A stretch of 64,000 nucleotides of DNA from UMGS1696 sp964634795 (GTDB taxonomy: Bacteria; Bacillota; Clostridia; Oscillospirales; CAG-272). The stretch lies in the NCBI GenBank assembly GCA_964634795.1, contig CAZWLL010000002.1, positions 1-64,000 on the forward strand, in the 5' to 3' direction. Positions 54,035 through 62,996 of the stretch are shown here, piece after piece (the stretch's first letter is position 1; every line of letters begins with the position of its first letter). Position numbers and translations under genes: made by a program. The notes under the pieces are model-generated. The model was not told the origin of the DNA and did not search any database. It was given only the letters and a program-made list of their open reading frames with translations.

Positions 54035-55525
54035 ATGAGTCTTGCGTTGAAAAATCTGCTTACTCATATAACTTATGAAGCAGTCGGAAAACCGAATGAA
54101 GAAATGATTGTAGATTCAATCGAATATGATTCGCGGAAGGTTACGCCGTCATCCTTTTTCTTCTGTCTTCCCGGTGCTAAGGTAGACGGGCACGATTATG
54201 CTGCAGCAGCTTACGATTTAGGATGCCGTCTGTTTGCGGTAGAAAAACAGCTCCCTCTTCCAAGTGACGCATGCCAGATTATAGTTCGTTCCACTCGATA
54301 TGTATTGGCTTTTGTTTCCGCCGCATTTTACGGATACCCGTCTGAAAAATTAACTGTCATCGGAATCACCGGAACTAAAGGAAAAACAACGACATCGATT
54401 CTCATAGAAGAGATTATGCTTCATAACGGCATTAAATGTGCATACATAGGTTCAAACGGTGTCAACATTGGCAGTGAACATTATGACACAATGAACACCA
54501 CACCCGAAAGCCGTGAGCTGCACAGATATTTCTCCCTGATGGTTGATGCCGGATTCACACATGTTGTAATGGAGGTATCATCCCAGGCACTCGATAGATA
54601 CAGAGTCAGCGGAATCAAATTCGACACAGTCATTTACACTAACCTTTCGCCTGATCACATCAGTCCTGTCGAACATGCGACGTTTGACGAATATCGTGAG
54701 GCAAAGCATAAGCTGTTTACCGATTACAGTGCCAAACATATGGTATTCAACGCAGATGATTCAAATCACGCGTATATGTGTGAAGGAGTTCCGGCTGACT
54801 TAAAATTTTTAAGCTATGCCGTGAATACGTCCGCTGATTTCGGTGCCGACAATATAAGACCATACAGAGATAAAACCTCACTCGGTATAGATTTTAATGT
54901 TATCCATAATAGTACATCAGTTGCCGCGAGACTCAGGACACCGGGTTTATTCAGTGTGTATAATGCCCTCGCAGCCATTACGACATGCTCGATTTACGGA
55001 ATTACGGTTGATGAATCCTCAAATACGCTTAGAACAATCTCGATACGCGGACGAAGCGAAATTGTCGATGCGATTGACAACATAACGTTTATAATTGACT
55101 ACGCGCACAACGGATTAAGCTTAACAAACGAATTGACTGAGTTGAGAAGCTACAACCCGGCACGTCTTATATGCGTTTTCGGCTGCATAGGCGGCAGAAC
55201 ATACGGCAGACGCAAGGAGCTCGCAGAAGCCTCGGGTAAGCTCGCGGATTTGACGATAATCACATCCGATAATCCCGATAATGAAGACCCCGATGCAATC
55301 ATTGAGAACGTACTTACGTATTTCGACAAAACAAAACCGTACTGTACAATAACAGACCGCGAGAAAGCTGTTCGCTATGCGGTTGACATTGCACAGGATG
55401 GCGATATAGTTCTCTTTGCCGGAAAAGGTCACGAGACATATCAGCTTGTTAACGGAAAAAAGTGTCCGTTTTCCGAACGCAGTATCATCATCGATGAAGC
55501 GCAGAAGCTGATTAAACAGAAATAA
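54035..55525 (+). CDS. murE: MurE-like UDP-MurNAc tripeptide ligase, non-DAP motif
   Basis: 496 residues. The N-terminal UDP-binding domain, the ATP loop GITGTKGKTTT (about 110-120), NTTPES, MEVSSQALDRYRV and YREAKHKLF (carbamylated lysine region) are all MurE features. The amino-acid specificity motif near residue 410 reads DNPDNEDP. Meso-DAP enzymes carry DNPR and lysine enzymes other residues, so arginine is missing here. It therefore probably adds L-lysine, ornithine or another amino acid. It immediately follows the racemase and closes the operon. Whether this is the cell's only MurE cannot be told. Confidence 0.88.
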   Translation: MSLALKNLLTHITYEAVGKPNEEMIVDSIEYDSRKVTPSSFFFCLPGAKVDGHDYAAAAYDLGCRLFAVEKQLPLPSDACQIIVRSTRYVLAFVSAAFYGYPSEKLTVIGITGTKGKTTTSILIEEIMLHNGIKCAYIGSNGVNIGSEHYDTMNTTPESRELHRYFSLMVDAGFTHVVMEVSSQALDRYRVSGIKFDTVIYTNLSPDHISPVEHATFDEYREAKHKLFTDYSAKHMVFNADDSNHAYMCEGVPADLKFLSYAVNTSADFGADNIRPYRDKTSLGIDFNVIHNSTSVAARLRTPGLFSVYNALAAITTCSIYGITVDESSNTLRTISIRGRSEIVDAIDNITFIIDYAHNGLSLTNELTELRSYNPARLICVFGCIGGRTYGRRKELAEASGKLADLTIITSDNPDNEDPDAIIENVLTYFDKTKPYCTITDREKAVRYAVDIAQDGDIVLFAGKGHETYQLVNGKKCPFSERSIIIDEAQKLIKQK

Positions 55526-55580
55526 TTATTTATAGCCTCTGCACAAATTAAACGACGGCTGAATATCACAAATAAAAAAT

Positions 55581-55629
55581 GCCTGTTTCGATAATTTTCT
55601 TCGAATTATCGTAAACAGGCTGTTTTTTT
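55581..55629 (+). terminator. Terminator of the asn-ligase-racemase-murE operon
   Basis: GCCTGTTTCGATAATT (55581-55596) pairs with AATTATCG and AAACAGGC (55604-55611, 55613-55620) with one bulge, followed by T7. Confidence 0.95.
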
Positions 55630-55663
55630 CCCATCGAGAATATTGCGAACAAGCAGTGCTATT

Positions 55664-56287
55664 TTATTCTTTAATTGTCGTGATAAGCTCCTTGGCGTAC
55701 GGAAGAGTTTCTATCCACTTACAGTATTCTCTCCACTCCTGAAGCTTATGATTTCTTCTCGCGTAATATATATTAACCAGGTTTTCGTAATTAAGTGTAC
55801 AGGTTCTCATCTGATTGTATGATGACGGTAGAAGCTGTATCATGTCATGCCAATACGAAATATCCTTGGTTTCAAGATATAACTTTCTTCTGTCCTCAAG
55901 TACAGCTATTGTCGCATCGAGAGATGAAAGCGCGACATTCGACATTCTGTCATGGCTGAAATCATCTCTTGAAAATTCCTTTGAATGAATCTTATGCATG
56001 GTACTGGTGGAATTGGCAACTGTACCGACCTTATATGTATCATATTCTTTCCACCAATATATCGGAGCAGTTACGTCCACCGATACAAATATCATTCGCA
56101 TAAACTTTCTGTCATCACTTCCGGCATGACATAAAGTCTTCATAAGCTTCATGTCATTTTCTCCGACAACAAATTTACCGTTTTCATCGTATCCGCTGTC
56201 GATTTTCGCCCATGAATTCATAGGATTTCTCATGCCCCGAATAGCATTCTCGAAATTCATTACAGCACCGTTTTCTATTTTTATCAT
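55664..56287 (-). CDS. ThyX-like protein of unknown function
   Basis: 207 residues from ATG 56285-56287, chosen for GGGGAG six bases upstream; the longer reading frame overlaps hslO. The sequence WWKEYDTYKVGTVANSTSTMHK, with FMRMIFVSVDVTAP before it, resembles conserved blocks of FAD-dependent thymidylate synthase folds and of similar proteins in Firmicute phages and genomes. I do not find a clear RHR motif, so thymidylate synthesis is not claimed. It lies 13 bases downstream of hslO and ends near a strong terminator on the other strand. Treat as conserved hypothetical. Confidence 0.6.
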   Translation of the reverse strand: MIKIENGAVMNFENAIRGMRNPMNSWAKIDSGYDENGKFVVGENDMKLMKTLCHAGSDDRKFMRMIFVSVDVTAPIYWWKEYDTYKVGTVANSTSTMHKIHSKEFSRDDFSHDRMSNVALSSLDATIAVLEDRRKLYLETKDISYWHDMIQLLPSSYNQMRTCTLNYENLVNIYYARRNHKLQEWREYCKWIETLPYAKELITTIKE

Positions 56288-56300
56288 AATACTCCCCGAC

Positions 56301-57191
56301 TTATTCAGATTTAATGTTTTTAGCCTTGTTTCTTGCTTCTTCGATTTCACTCAGTTCAAATGTATACTTTTTACCGCAGAACAAACACGATGTTTCTATC
56401 GGCTTGTCTTCCGATTTCAGCTCATTCATATCGTCTTCCCCGAGTCCTACAAGAGCTCTGAGATATTTTTCTCTGCCGCAATTACATTTGTATTCAATAT
56501 CGAATTCATCAAACATCTGGTATTCAATACCGTCAAAAAGAAGTGCTATAATTTCATCTCCGTTTTTGCCGTCAGCTATCATTTTCGAAACGGAGTCAAG
56601 CATATTTACATTTGTCTCTATTCGATCTACATCGGCATCGGTATACCCAGGCATCAACTGAATAAGATATCCGCCTGCGGCAAAGCACATGTTATCCTGA
56701 TTAACTCTTACACCTAAAGCGCAAACAGTCGGTGTCTGCTCACTGTTCGCGAAATATTCGGTGATATCCTCGGCAATCTCTCCCGAGACAATCGGGGACA
56801 TTCCGACATACGGTTCGTTCATCCCCATATCCTTGATTACATACAATGTACCCTTGCCTACAGCGCCACCTACATCAAGCTTGCCGAATTTATTCGGAGG
56901 CAGCTCTACATTCATGTCATCCGCATAACCGCGTACATTTCCTTTGTAATCACCTACGCAAATTATCTTTCCGCAAGGACCGTCTCCTTTAATCTGCAGA
57001 GTAAGCGTGTTGTCCTGATCCTTCAGCAGACATGCCATGAGTGATGTTGCGGTAAGTGCTCTTCCCAAAACAGCTGTCATTGTTTTGGATGTTTTGTGTA
57101 TTTCACATGAGCGGCGGACGATATCCGTACTATCGCAAAAAATAACTCTGATTCCGCCGTCCGATGATAAAGCTCTTTTAATTATTGACAT
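56301..57191 (-). CDS. hslO: Redox-regulated chaperone Hsp33
   Basis: 296 residues. C-terminal zinc cysteines appear as CNCG (about 239) and CLFC (about 271), the CxC and CxxC pairs that release zinc on oxidation. GMSPIVSGEIAEDITEYFANSEQTPTVCALGV is a conserved core. Oxidised Hsp33 holds unfolding proteins during hypochlorous or peroxide stress. It is 28 bases after the GxGYxYP gene and may be co-transcribed. Confidence 0.95.
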   Translation of the reverse strand: MSIIKRALSSDGGIRVIFCDSTDIVRRSCEIHKTSKTMTAVLGRALTATSLMACLLKDQDNTLTLQIKGDGPCGKIICVGDYKGNVRGYADDMNVELPPNKFGKLDVGGAVGKGTLYVIKDMGMNEPYVGMSPIVSGEIAEDITEYFANSEQTPTVCALGVRVNQDNMCFAAGGYLIQLMPGYTDADVDRIETNVNMLDSVSKMIADGKNGDEIIALLFDGIEYQMFDEFDIEYKCNCGREKYLRALVGLGEDDMNELKSEDKPIETSCLFCGKKYTFELSEIEEARNKAKNIKSE

Positions 57192-57219
57192 TATTATATT
57201 TCCCTTTTATAAATTAATT

Positions 57220-58962
57220 TTAATATGTATTTCCTTCTGCTATTGCCTTTTTTAAATATTCGAAGAATGTTATCGGATCCAGCAATTCGATATTTTTCTC
57301 GGGAGCCGCTCTTTTCATTTCTTCATAAATTTTCAAGTGATCTGTCGGAGACACAAGTATGGTACGAAAAATATGAAATTTCTTTCTCGGATTGGAATTA
57401 TTAATAGCATCGATAGCTTGATGAGCCGACTTTATTGCATCCACATGTTCTGCACCTATATCGCACGTATGCGTCATAAAAGGTACACCGTTCACTATAC
57501 ATGCCGGTTCTCCGTAACCGTTATACGCAACTCCGCCGCGTGCGAATCTTGAAAGATCATACATTTGATTGGAATCGGTCTTATGAACTCCGTTTATAAC
57601 AAATCCGATAATCGATAAATCGAATTGTTCAAAATATTTAATGTTATGTTTTACGTTGGCTTCAGCTCCCGACGGCAAATCCGAGAAAATTCTCGGAGGA
57701 TACAGTAAACGTGGATTATTGTATCCCGCACCCGAGTCGCCTGCTTCGAAATAATCGTTCTCGGTATAGTTCTCATATATGAAATCAAACGCCTGCGGTA
57801 TTCTGTCGGACAAATTCGGATTGAAACACCACATAAGCGGTATCTTGCCTAAATTTTCATCCTTATACCATCGCGGTATAAATCTTGCGGTCCATGCCGC
57901 CGCATCGTAATCCCCGACATAGAAAAGAATGTATGTTTTATCTTTGTCGTATCCATTTTCCGGAGGATTAGGTTTACGGTTGCGATAGTGTCCCTTCAGA
58001 GGAAAATGACAATACACGCTGGCGTCTGCAAGTCCGCAATACCCTGCCGCATCGGCATCCTTTACACAATTATATGCTGAGAAAATTTCTCCCAGTCTCC
58101 ATTCGGATTCGACACCTTCATGGTGGTTTTTATTTCCGAAATCCGTATATTTAACGTGCCAGGGATTGAATCCGCAAACCGTTGTTATTTTCTCTCCTTT
58201 GGTTTTCTCATACTGCTCTCTTAATATACGCTTCATCGTTTTCAAATCGGTACCGATCGGCTGTGTTTTATCATCACACGGAGTTTCATCGTCAAAACAG
58301 AACAAATCAAAAACGAAAGCTTTTTTAGATACAGCATAATCCATATTCGGAACAAAGGCATTGCCCATATCTCCGTAATACCATCCGTCATCGGCCCAGC
58401 TTACACCGTCAAGCGTAAAGAAAAGAATGCTGTCCGATGTCTTATCCATATATTTGTTTAATGCCCAAATATACGCATCGCATTTACTGCTTCCCGTAGT
58501 ATCCTCATCGGTTTCCCATATTTTTCCTTCAGCCGTAAATTTATCACACAAGTCGAGTTTTACATCCGCTCCTGTGTTGTTTACGATTATGTTATATGCT
58601 CTGCTGTCTCGACGCACAGGAAGATATCCGTCAACACCGCACGCTGTGGTTGCGGCATTTAGAGTTGACGGTACCGACGGATCCCACAGCGAAATTCCGC
58701 AGCTACGTATTGTATTGCGGAAGGTATCCAGTACATCCTCTACGGTTTTAAGCTCCGATATTTGCTCTCCGTATAAGAATTTTCCTTCGGATGTAATATA
58801 GTTAAGCCAGAACTCGTCTTGAGGTTCCCATAATATAAACAATGTCGGTTTTTCACGATTCAGTATTCCCTGAAGACATGTTATAAATCTGAAAATGTCA
58901 TAACATACAACGGTATCGTCTCCGTATACCGCGGTGGCTTTATTAATATCAAGTGTATACAT
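57220..58962 (-). CDS. GxGYxYP-domain protein, putative glycoside hydrolase
   Basis: 580 residues. GAGYNNPRLLYPPR near 410-425 carries a GxGY motif of the GxGYxYP family, with aromatic and acidic stretches typical of sugar enzymes (DGVSWADDGWYYGDMGNAF and FYVGDYDAAAWTARFIPRWY). No signal peptide, so it acts inside. It follows the LysR gene directly and precedes hslO. Its function is unknown; family members are listed as putative carbohydrate-active proteins. Confidence 0.8.
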   Translation of the reverse strand: MYTLDINKATAVYGDDTVVCYDIFRFITCLQGILNREKPTLFILWEPQDEFWLNYITSEGKFLYGEQISELKTVEDVLDTFRNTIRSCGISLWDPSVPSTLNAATTACGVDGYLPVRRDSRAYNIIVNNTGADVKLDLCDKFTAEGKIWETDEDTTGSSKCDAYIWALNKYMDKTSDSILFFTLDGVSWADDGWYYGDMGNAFVPNMDYAVSKKAFVFDLFCFDDETPCDDKTQPIGTDLKTMKRILREQYEKTKGEKITTVCGFNPWHVKYTDFGNKNHHEGVESEWRLGEIFSAYNCVKDADAAGYCGLADASVYCHFPLKGHYRNRKPNPPENGYDKDKTYILFYVGDYDAAAWTARFIPRWYKDENLGKIPLMWCFNPNLSDRIPQAFDFIYENYTENDYFEAGDSGAGYNNPRLLYPPRIFSDLPSGAEANVKHNIKYFEQFDLSIIGFVINGVHKTDSNQMYDLSRFARGGVAYNGYGEPACIVNGVPFMTHTCDIGAEHVDAIKSAHQAIDAINNSNPRKKFHIFRTILVSPTDHLKIYEEMKRAAPEKNIELLDPITFFEYLKKAIAEGNTY

Positions 58963-59844
58963 TTAATCCTCTGTTCCCGCATCACGGCACATACCGATAA
59001 AGCTTTTATCCATTTCAGACAGCTTTTTATCTTTATGATATATAAGCTTGTACTTGCGTTTGAATTCGATATTATCTATAAATACCTCTTTTATACTGCC
59101 GCTGTTTATTCTTTCCGCAGCCATTCTATACGGAACCACCGCTATTCCGAGTCCCGCTTCGGCAGCGTTTATTAAAGCCGCTGTACTCATACTCTCCCAC
59201 GTAGGCTTCGGGAGCGGATACGATTTCGACGTCAATGTACTCTCGAACACTTCGCGTGTGCCGCTTCCTTTTTCTCGGAGTAAAAAACTGAAATTGTATA
59301 TTTCGTCCGCTTTGATAACATTCTCTTCGAAATCATCGGAAACCACCAGCGCAAGTCTGTCTTCCATGAAGTCTTCATATATAAGATTTGCATCGTGGAT
59401 AATTCCCTCAACCAATGCGAAATCAAGCTTGTTTTCTATAATAAACGATTCAAGCTCTTCCGAACGGTTGATTATAACGTTTACCTTTGTATCGGGATAT
59501 GTGAGATTAAATTTTTTCACAAATTTCGGCATCAGCATCGCACCGATTGATATACTCGCGCCTACACGTATTATTCCCGATTTTTCCCATGACCTTATTC
59601 TTTTTTCCATATCATCGAATGTTAATGTTATGGCGTTTGAATATTCGAGAAATAATTTTCCCGCCTCACTTATATACAATCTGCGTGATATTCTGTCAAA
59701 CAATTTTACTCCATAGTAATTCTCAAGCTCGGATATTGCGAGGCTTACGGCAGGCTGAGTCATATTAAGCTTTTCAGCAGCTTTTGTAATGCTGTATCCG
59801 TTTTCACAGACTGTTTTAAATATTCGCATATGTCGTACAGTCAT
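58963..59844 (-). CDS. LysR-family transcriptional regulator
   Basis: 293 residues. The N-terminal winged HTH (MRIFKTVCENGYSITKAAEKLNMTQPAVSLAISELE) is exact for LysR, followed by the effector-binding domain (IRVGASISIGAMLMPKFVKKF). It is divergent from the chromate transporter pair and one base upstream of the GxGYxYP gene, so it may control either side. Effector not shown. The 100-base gap holds the transporter promoter. Confidence 0.93.
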   Translation of the reverse strand: MTVRHMRIFKTVCENGYSITKAAEKLNMTQPAVSLAISELENYYGVKLFDRISRRLYISEAGKLFLEYSNAITLTFDDMEKRIRSWEKSGIIRVGASISIGAMLMPKFVKKFNLTYPDTKVNVIINRSEELESFIIENKLDFALVEGIIHDANLIYEDFMEDRLALVVSDDFEENVIKADEIYNFSFLLREKGSGTREVFESTLTSKSYPLPKPTWESMSTAALINAAEAGLGIAVVPYRMAAERINSGSIKEVFIDNIEFKRKYKLIYHKDKKLSEMDKSFIGMCRDAGTED

Positions 59845-59882
59845 ATAAGCGATTCCTTATTATTTTGATTAATTTATATCAT

Positions 59883-59911
59883 TTTACAAATCATCTCTTC
59901 TGTAGTATACT
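59883..59911 (+). promoter_or_regulatory. Promoter of the chromate transporter pair
   Basis: TTTACA (59883-59888) and TATACT (59906-59911), spacer 17 bases, in the LysR divergent gap. Confidence 0.65.
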
Positions 59912-59944
59912 TATTATATCATAATTTTATTTTACGGAGAAGAA

Positions 59945-60514
59945 ATGACTAAACTAAAACTGTTTCTGCGTTCGCTTGTAATATCATCAACGACTATCGG
60001 CGGCGGATTCGTGATTATATCGGTTGTACGATCACTTTATGTAGATAAGCTGAAAATACTCAGCGAAGACGATATGCTTGAATTAACATCTCTTGCTCAA
60101 AGTGCCCCGGGAGCTGTCGCAATAAACCTTTCAATAATTCTGGGATACAAGTTATGCGGTTTACCGGGTGCATTGGTTTCACTGCTCGGTACATTCTTAC
60201 CACCGTTTGTAATCATGTCGCTTATCGCGGCACTTTATGGTTTTCTCGGTGAATTCAGGTATAACGAAACAGTATCCGAGTTCATGTCGGGAATGCAAAT
60301 CGGTGTTTCAGTTGTAATTCTTGATGCCGCCTTAAAAATGACAGCATCGGTATTTCATGAAAAAAGTGTCTTCAAATACATTATATTCTTCTGCGCTGTG
60401 ATCCTGCAGCTTTGCTTTTCCGTCAGCTCTGTTTATATTGTTTCAGCAGCTATTATCATCGGTATTGTTTCATCTGTAATTACGGGGGTAAAGGAAAAGC
60501 ATGGTATACATTAA
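59945..60514 (+). CDS. Chromate transporter family protein, first half
   Basis: 189 residues with about five or six helices. TTIGGGFVIISVVRSLYVDK and SLAQSAPGAVAINLSIILGYK fit the ChrA half-domain. Short ChrA proteins occur as pairs that replace a two-domain ChrA. The second gene overlaps it by 14 bases. Members efflux chromate, but in anaerobes another anion is possible. Likely under the divergent LysR regulator. Confidence 0.9.
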   Translation: MTKLKLFLRSLVISSTTIGGGFVIISVVRSLYVDKLKILSEDDMLELTSLAQSAPGAVAINLSIILGYKLCGLPGALVSLLGTFLPPFVIMSLIAALYGFLGEFRYNETVSEFMSGMQIGVSVVILDAALKMTASVFHEKSVFKYIIFFCAVILQLCFSVSSVYIVSAAIIIGIVSSVITGVKEKHGIH

Positions 60515-61058
60515 GCTGTTTGTAACCTTTATTATTATCGGAGCTCTCAGCTTCGGCGGAGGATACAGTACATTATCATTGATAAACGAGCTTGTCATAA
60601 AACAAATGGCTTGGATAACCAAAGAACAGCTATGCGATGTTATAACTCTTTCCGAATTAACACCCGGACCTATAGCACTTAATGCTGCTTCATTCACAGG
60701 ATACACTGTCGGAGGTATCGCAGGTTCTCTGGCAGCTACCATCGGATGTGTTCTGCCGTCATGCGTGTTAATGGGTATTATCACATACGCATATACTAAA
60801 TACAAAAAAAGCAAAGCTTTTTCGTCGATTATAGGTACGATAAATCCGGCTGTTTGTTCACTTATGTTCTCGGCATTCTTTACAATGTTTCTTCCCGTAT
60901 GCTTCGGTATTGATTCCGTAATTTCTGCTGCAAATGCGAAAATCAATATAGTATCACTTGGTATATTTGCCGCCGCATTTATTGCTGTCAAAACGAATAA
61001 GATTCCGCCTATAATAATAATTTTGTTATGCGGAATTCTATCGGCTGTTATACCGTAA
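60501..61058 (+). CDS. Chromate transporter family protein, second half
   Basis: 185 residues, five or six helices. GALSFGGGYSTLSLINELVIKQ, TLSELTPGPIALNAASFTGY and GSLAATIGCVLPSCVLMG are ChrA-type motifs. It pairs with the preceding half gene and should form a heterodimer of opposite orientation. Its stop abuts the stop of the convergent HD gene with no room for a terminator. Confidence 0.9.
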   Translation: MVYIKLFVTFIIIGALSFGGGYSTLSLINELVIKQMAWITKEQLCDVITLSELTPGPIALNAASFTGYTVGGIAGSLAATIGCVLPSCVLMGIITYAYTKYKKSKAFSSIIGTINPAVCSLMFSAFFTMFLPVCFGIDSVISAANAKINIVSLGIFAAAFIAVKTNKIPPIIIILLCGILSAVIP

Positions 61059-61721
61059 TTACATCAAAACCTGATCGTTTATTATCAGTCTGAACCGCAG
61101 TCCCAACCTTTCGGCTGCCTTACGGCATAAAATCATTCTCTCGAGAAATATCTCGAAATAGTCGGTAACCGTTGAAAACTCAGTATCTATACCGAGGTTC
61201 AGAATAACCTCGGTTTTTTCTTCGTTGATTTTCAGTGAAGACGAAAATACCGAATAGTTAACTCTGTCATGTATATCGAATTTTGACATTTCAATATTTC
61301 TCACACGGCTTCTTCTTACATCAGACTTGTCTGCAAGAAATAATGCCGCGGAAATCGCATTTACGGGAATGCCCGTTCCTTCATCATGATTTCCGATAGC
61401 CGTTACAACATCCGATATGTCTGCGGCATCCATTCCCAATTTATCGAGTATTCTGAATGCCATAACCGCACCGCTTTGAGAATGCTCGAAACGATTCACA
61501 AGGTTTCCGATGTCATGCAGATATGCCGCGATTTTCACAAGCTCCACCTGGTGCTCATCGTAACCTAAGGTTTCCAATATATATCCCGCAGACTGAGCTA
61601 CTTTCGTCACATGAGCGAATGAGTGCTCAGTATATCCGATTGCGTTCAGTGATTCATCGGCCTTTTTTATATATGTGTTTATGCTTTCGTTTTTAATTAT
61701 ATCGTTATAAGTTATCATCAT
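61059..61721 (-). CDS. HD-domain phosphohydrolase
   Basis: 220 residues. Metal-binding HD residues are visible in HSFAHVTKVAQSA (first H), YLHDIGNLVNRFEHS (HD pair) and ISAALFLADKSDVRRSR (final D). The family hydrolyses phosphate esters of nucleotides, but the substrate cannot be read from sequence. It has its own promoter and is convergent with the chromate pair. Confidence 0.85.
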   Translation of the reverse strand: MMITYNDIIKNESINTYIKKADESLNAIGYTEHSFAHVTKVAQSAGYILETLGYDEHQVELVKIAAYLHDIGNLVNRFEHSQSGAVMAFRILDKLGMDAADISDVVTAIGNHDEGTGIPVNAISAALFLADKSDVRRSRVRNIEMSKFDIHDRVNYSVFSSSLKINEEKTEVILNLGIDTEFSTVTDYFEIFLERMILCRKAAERLGLRFRLIINDQVLM

Positions 61722-61792
61722 TTTACCACGTTATTAAAGTAATTATACCGTTCTAAACGGAATCATTCGTTATTTTCTTAGTTTACCGTTAT

Positions 61793-61821
61793 ATTATATC
61801 ACAATCGAAAGTGCGTTTCAA
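61793..61821 (-). promoter_or_regulatory. Promoter of the HD hydrolase gene
   Basis: Minus-strand TTGAAA (61816-61821) and TATAAT (61793-61798), spacer 17 bases. A perfect dyad CCGTT/AACGG lies downstream at 61748-61760. Confidence 0.75.
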
Positions 61822-61939
61822 CATTCCCTTGATGTAAACTTATATTTTACATAAATCGTCGGAGCACGATTGCGATAATTAAAACGCGCACATCGAAAAC
61901 GCACATCTTGCACAGCACCACATTGGTATATTGTTTATA

Positions 61940-62776
61940 TTAGCCTTTGCGCTGTCGATATTCTCCCGGCGTTACACCGAGCTTCTGCTTGAAAATGCGT
62001 AAAAAATAGAGTGTGTCTCCGTATCCGCACGCCTGTGCAATCTCCGACAGAGTGTCATCGGTCTGCAGCAAAAGGTCGCATGCACGCTGCATTCTGAGTG
62101 CGATTCGGTACTCGTTCGGTGAAAAACCGGTACAATCGTGAAAAACGCTTCTGTATCTGCTTTCGCTTAAATGCTCCATGGAGGCAAGGGATGCGACCGA
62201 AATATTCTCGGTGAAGTGACAATGCAAATACTGCAGTGAAATAAGCGTTCTCGATAAAACCGAATTTTCCCTCTCCATACACCGCGCCAATTCGGTAAGC
62301 AGCAAAGTCAAACGGGCACCGCACGAATCATCAAATCCAATACCGCGCTCGATAAACTCTCGGAATATATCACCGAACAGGCTGTCTATTGTATCATTAT
62401 CGGAATTAAAACGATATAGTTTTCCCGTCTCAATCCCAAGTCCCGAGATAAGTCTGCCCGCGTGAAAGCCTGTAAAATGAACCCAGTTGTATGTCATTCT
62501 TTCTCCGTCCGAGAGGGCATAACGATATGGAGTGTGCGGTTTATAAATACAGAACATGCCCTGTGAAAAGTCCTGCGGTATACCTTCTATCCACGCCATA
62601 AGTCTTCCCTCGGTCATAACCTGCAAATAATAATCATCACGTCCTGCGGGAACATTTGTCACAAAAGAATTTGTTAAATTGCAACAACCAGCGCAGTTCA
62701 CTATCAGCGGTTCCTCATCAATCTGCGGATGAACATCCTGCAAATGAATAGAACGGTAATATTCCTGATTTTCCAT
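61940..62776 (-). CDS. AraC-family transcriptional regulator
   Basis: 278 residues. An N-terminal cupin sensor (GMFCIYKPHTPYRYALSDGERMTYNWVHFTG) precedes the double HTH (NISVASLASMEHLSESRYRSVFHDCTGFSPNEYRI and LSEIAQACGYGDTLYFLRIFKQKLGVTPGEYR). It is divergent from a sugar isomerase gene, so it probably controls that and the following oxidoreductase in response to a sugar. A palindromic repeat lies in the gap. Confidence 0.93.
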   Translation of the reverse strand: MENQEYYRSIHLQDVHPQIDEEPLIVNCAGCCNLTNSFVTNVPAGRDDYYLQVMTEGRLMAWIEGIPQDFSQGMFCIYKPHTPYRYALSDGERMTYNWVHFTGFHAGRLISGLGIETGKLYRFNSDNDTIDSLFGDIFREFIERGIGFDDSCGARLTLLLTELARCMERENSVLSRTLISLQYLHCHFTENISVASLASMEHLSESRYRSVFHDCTGFSPNEYRIALRMQRACDLLLQTDDTLSEIAQACGYGDTLYFLRIFKQKLGVTPGEYRQRKG

Positions 62777-62900
62777 AATTGCACTCCTCCATTCCTTTAC
62801 TTATTAAAGCAACAGTCGAAATGTCCATAAAGACGGTCGTTTCCTGTATTGTACGGATAAGCATTTTGGGTTACACTAAAGTAGCAGACGCGAAACACAT

Positions 62901-62941
62901 CGATCGGAACTATGTTTGCATTATAGCATATTCTCCGATCG
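62901..62941. promoter_or_regulatory. Inverted repeat between araC-type and isomerase genes
   Basis: CGATCGGA (62901-62908) and TCCGATCG (62934-62941) are eight-base inverted arms with 25 bases between, in the divergent gap. Plausible AraC binding site. Confidence 0.5.
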
Positions 62942-62996
62942 TTGAAAAGCGCATTTTATGAACGAAACATCTTTCCGAATAAGGAGGAATCAAGCA

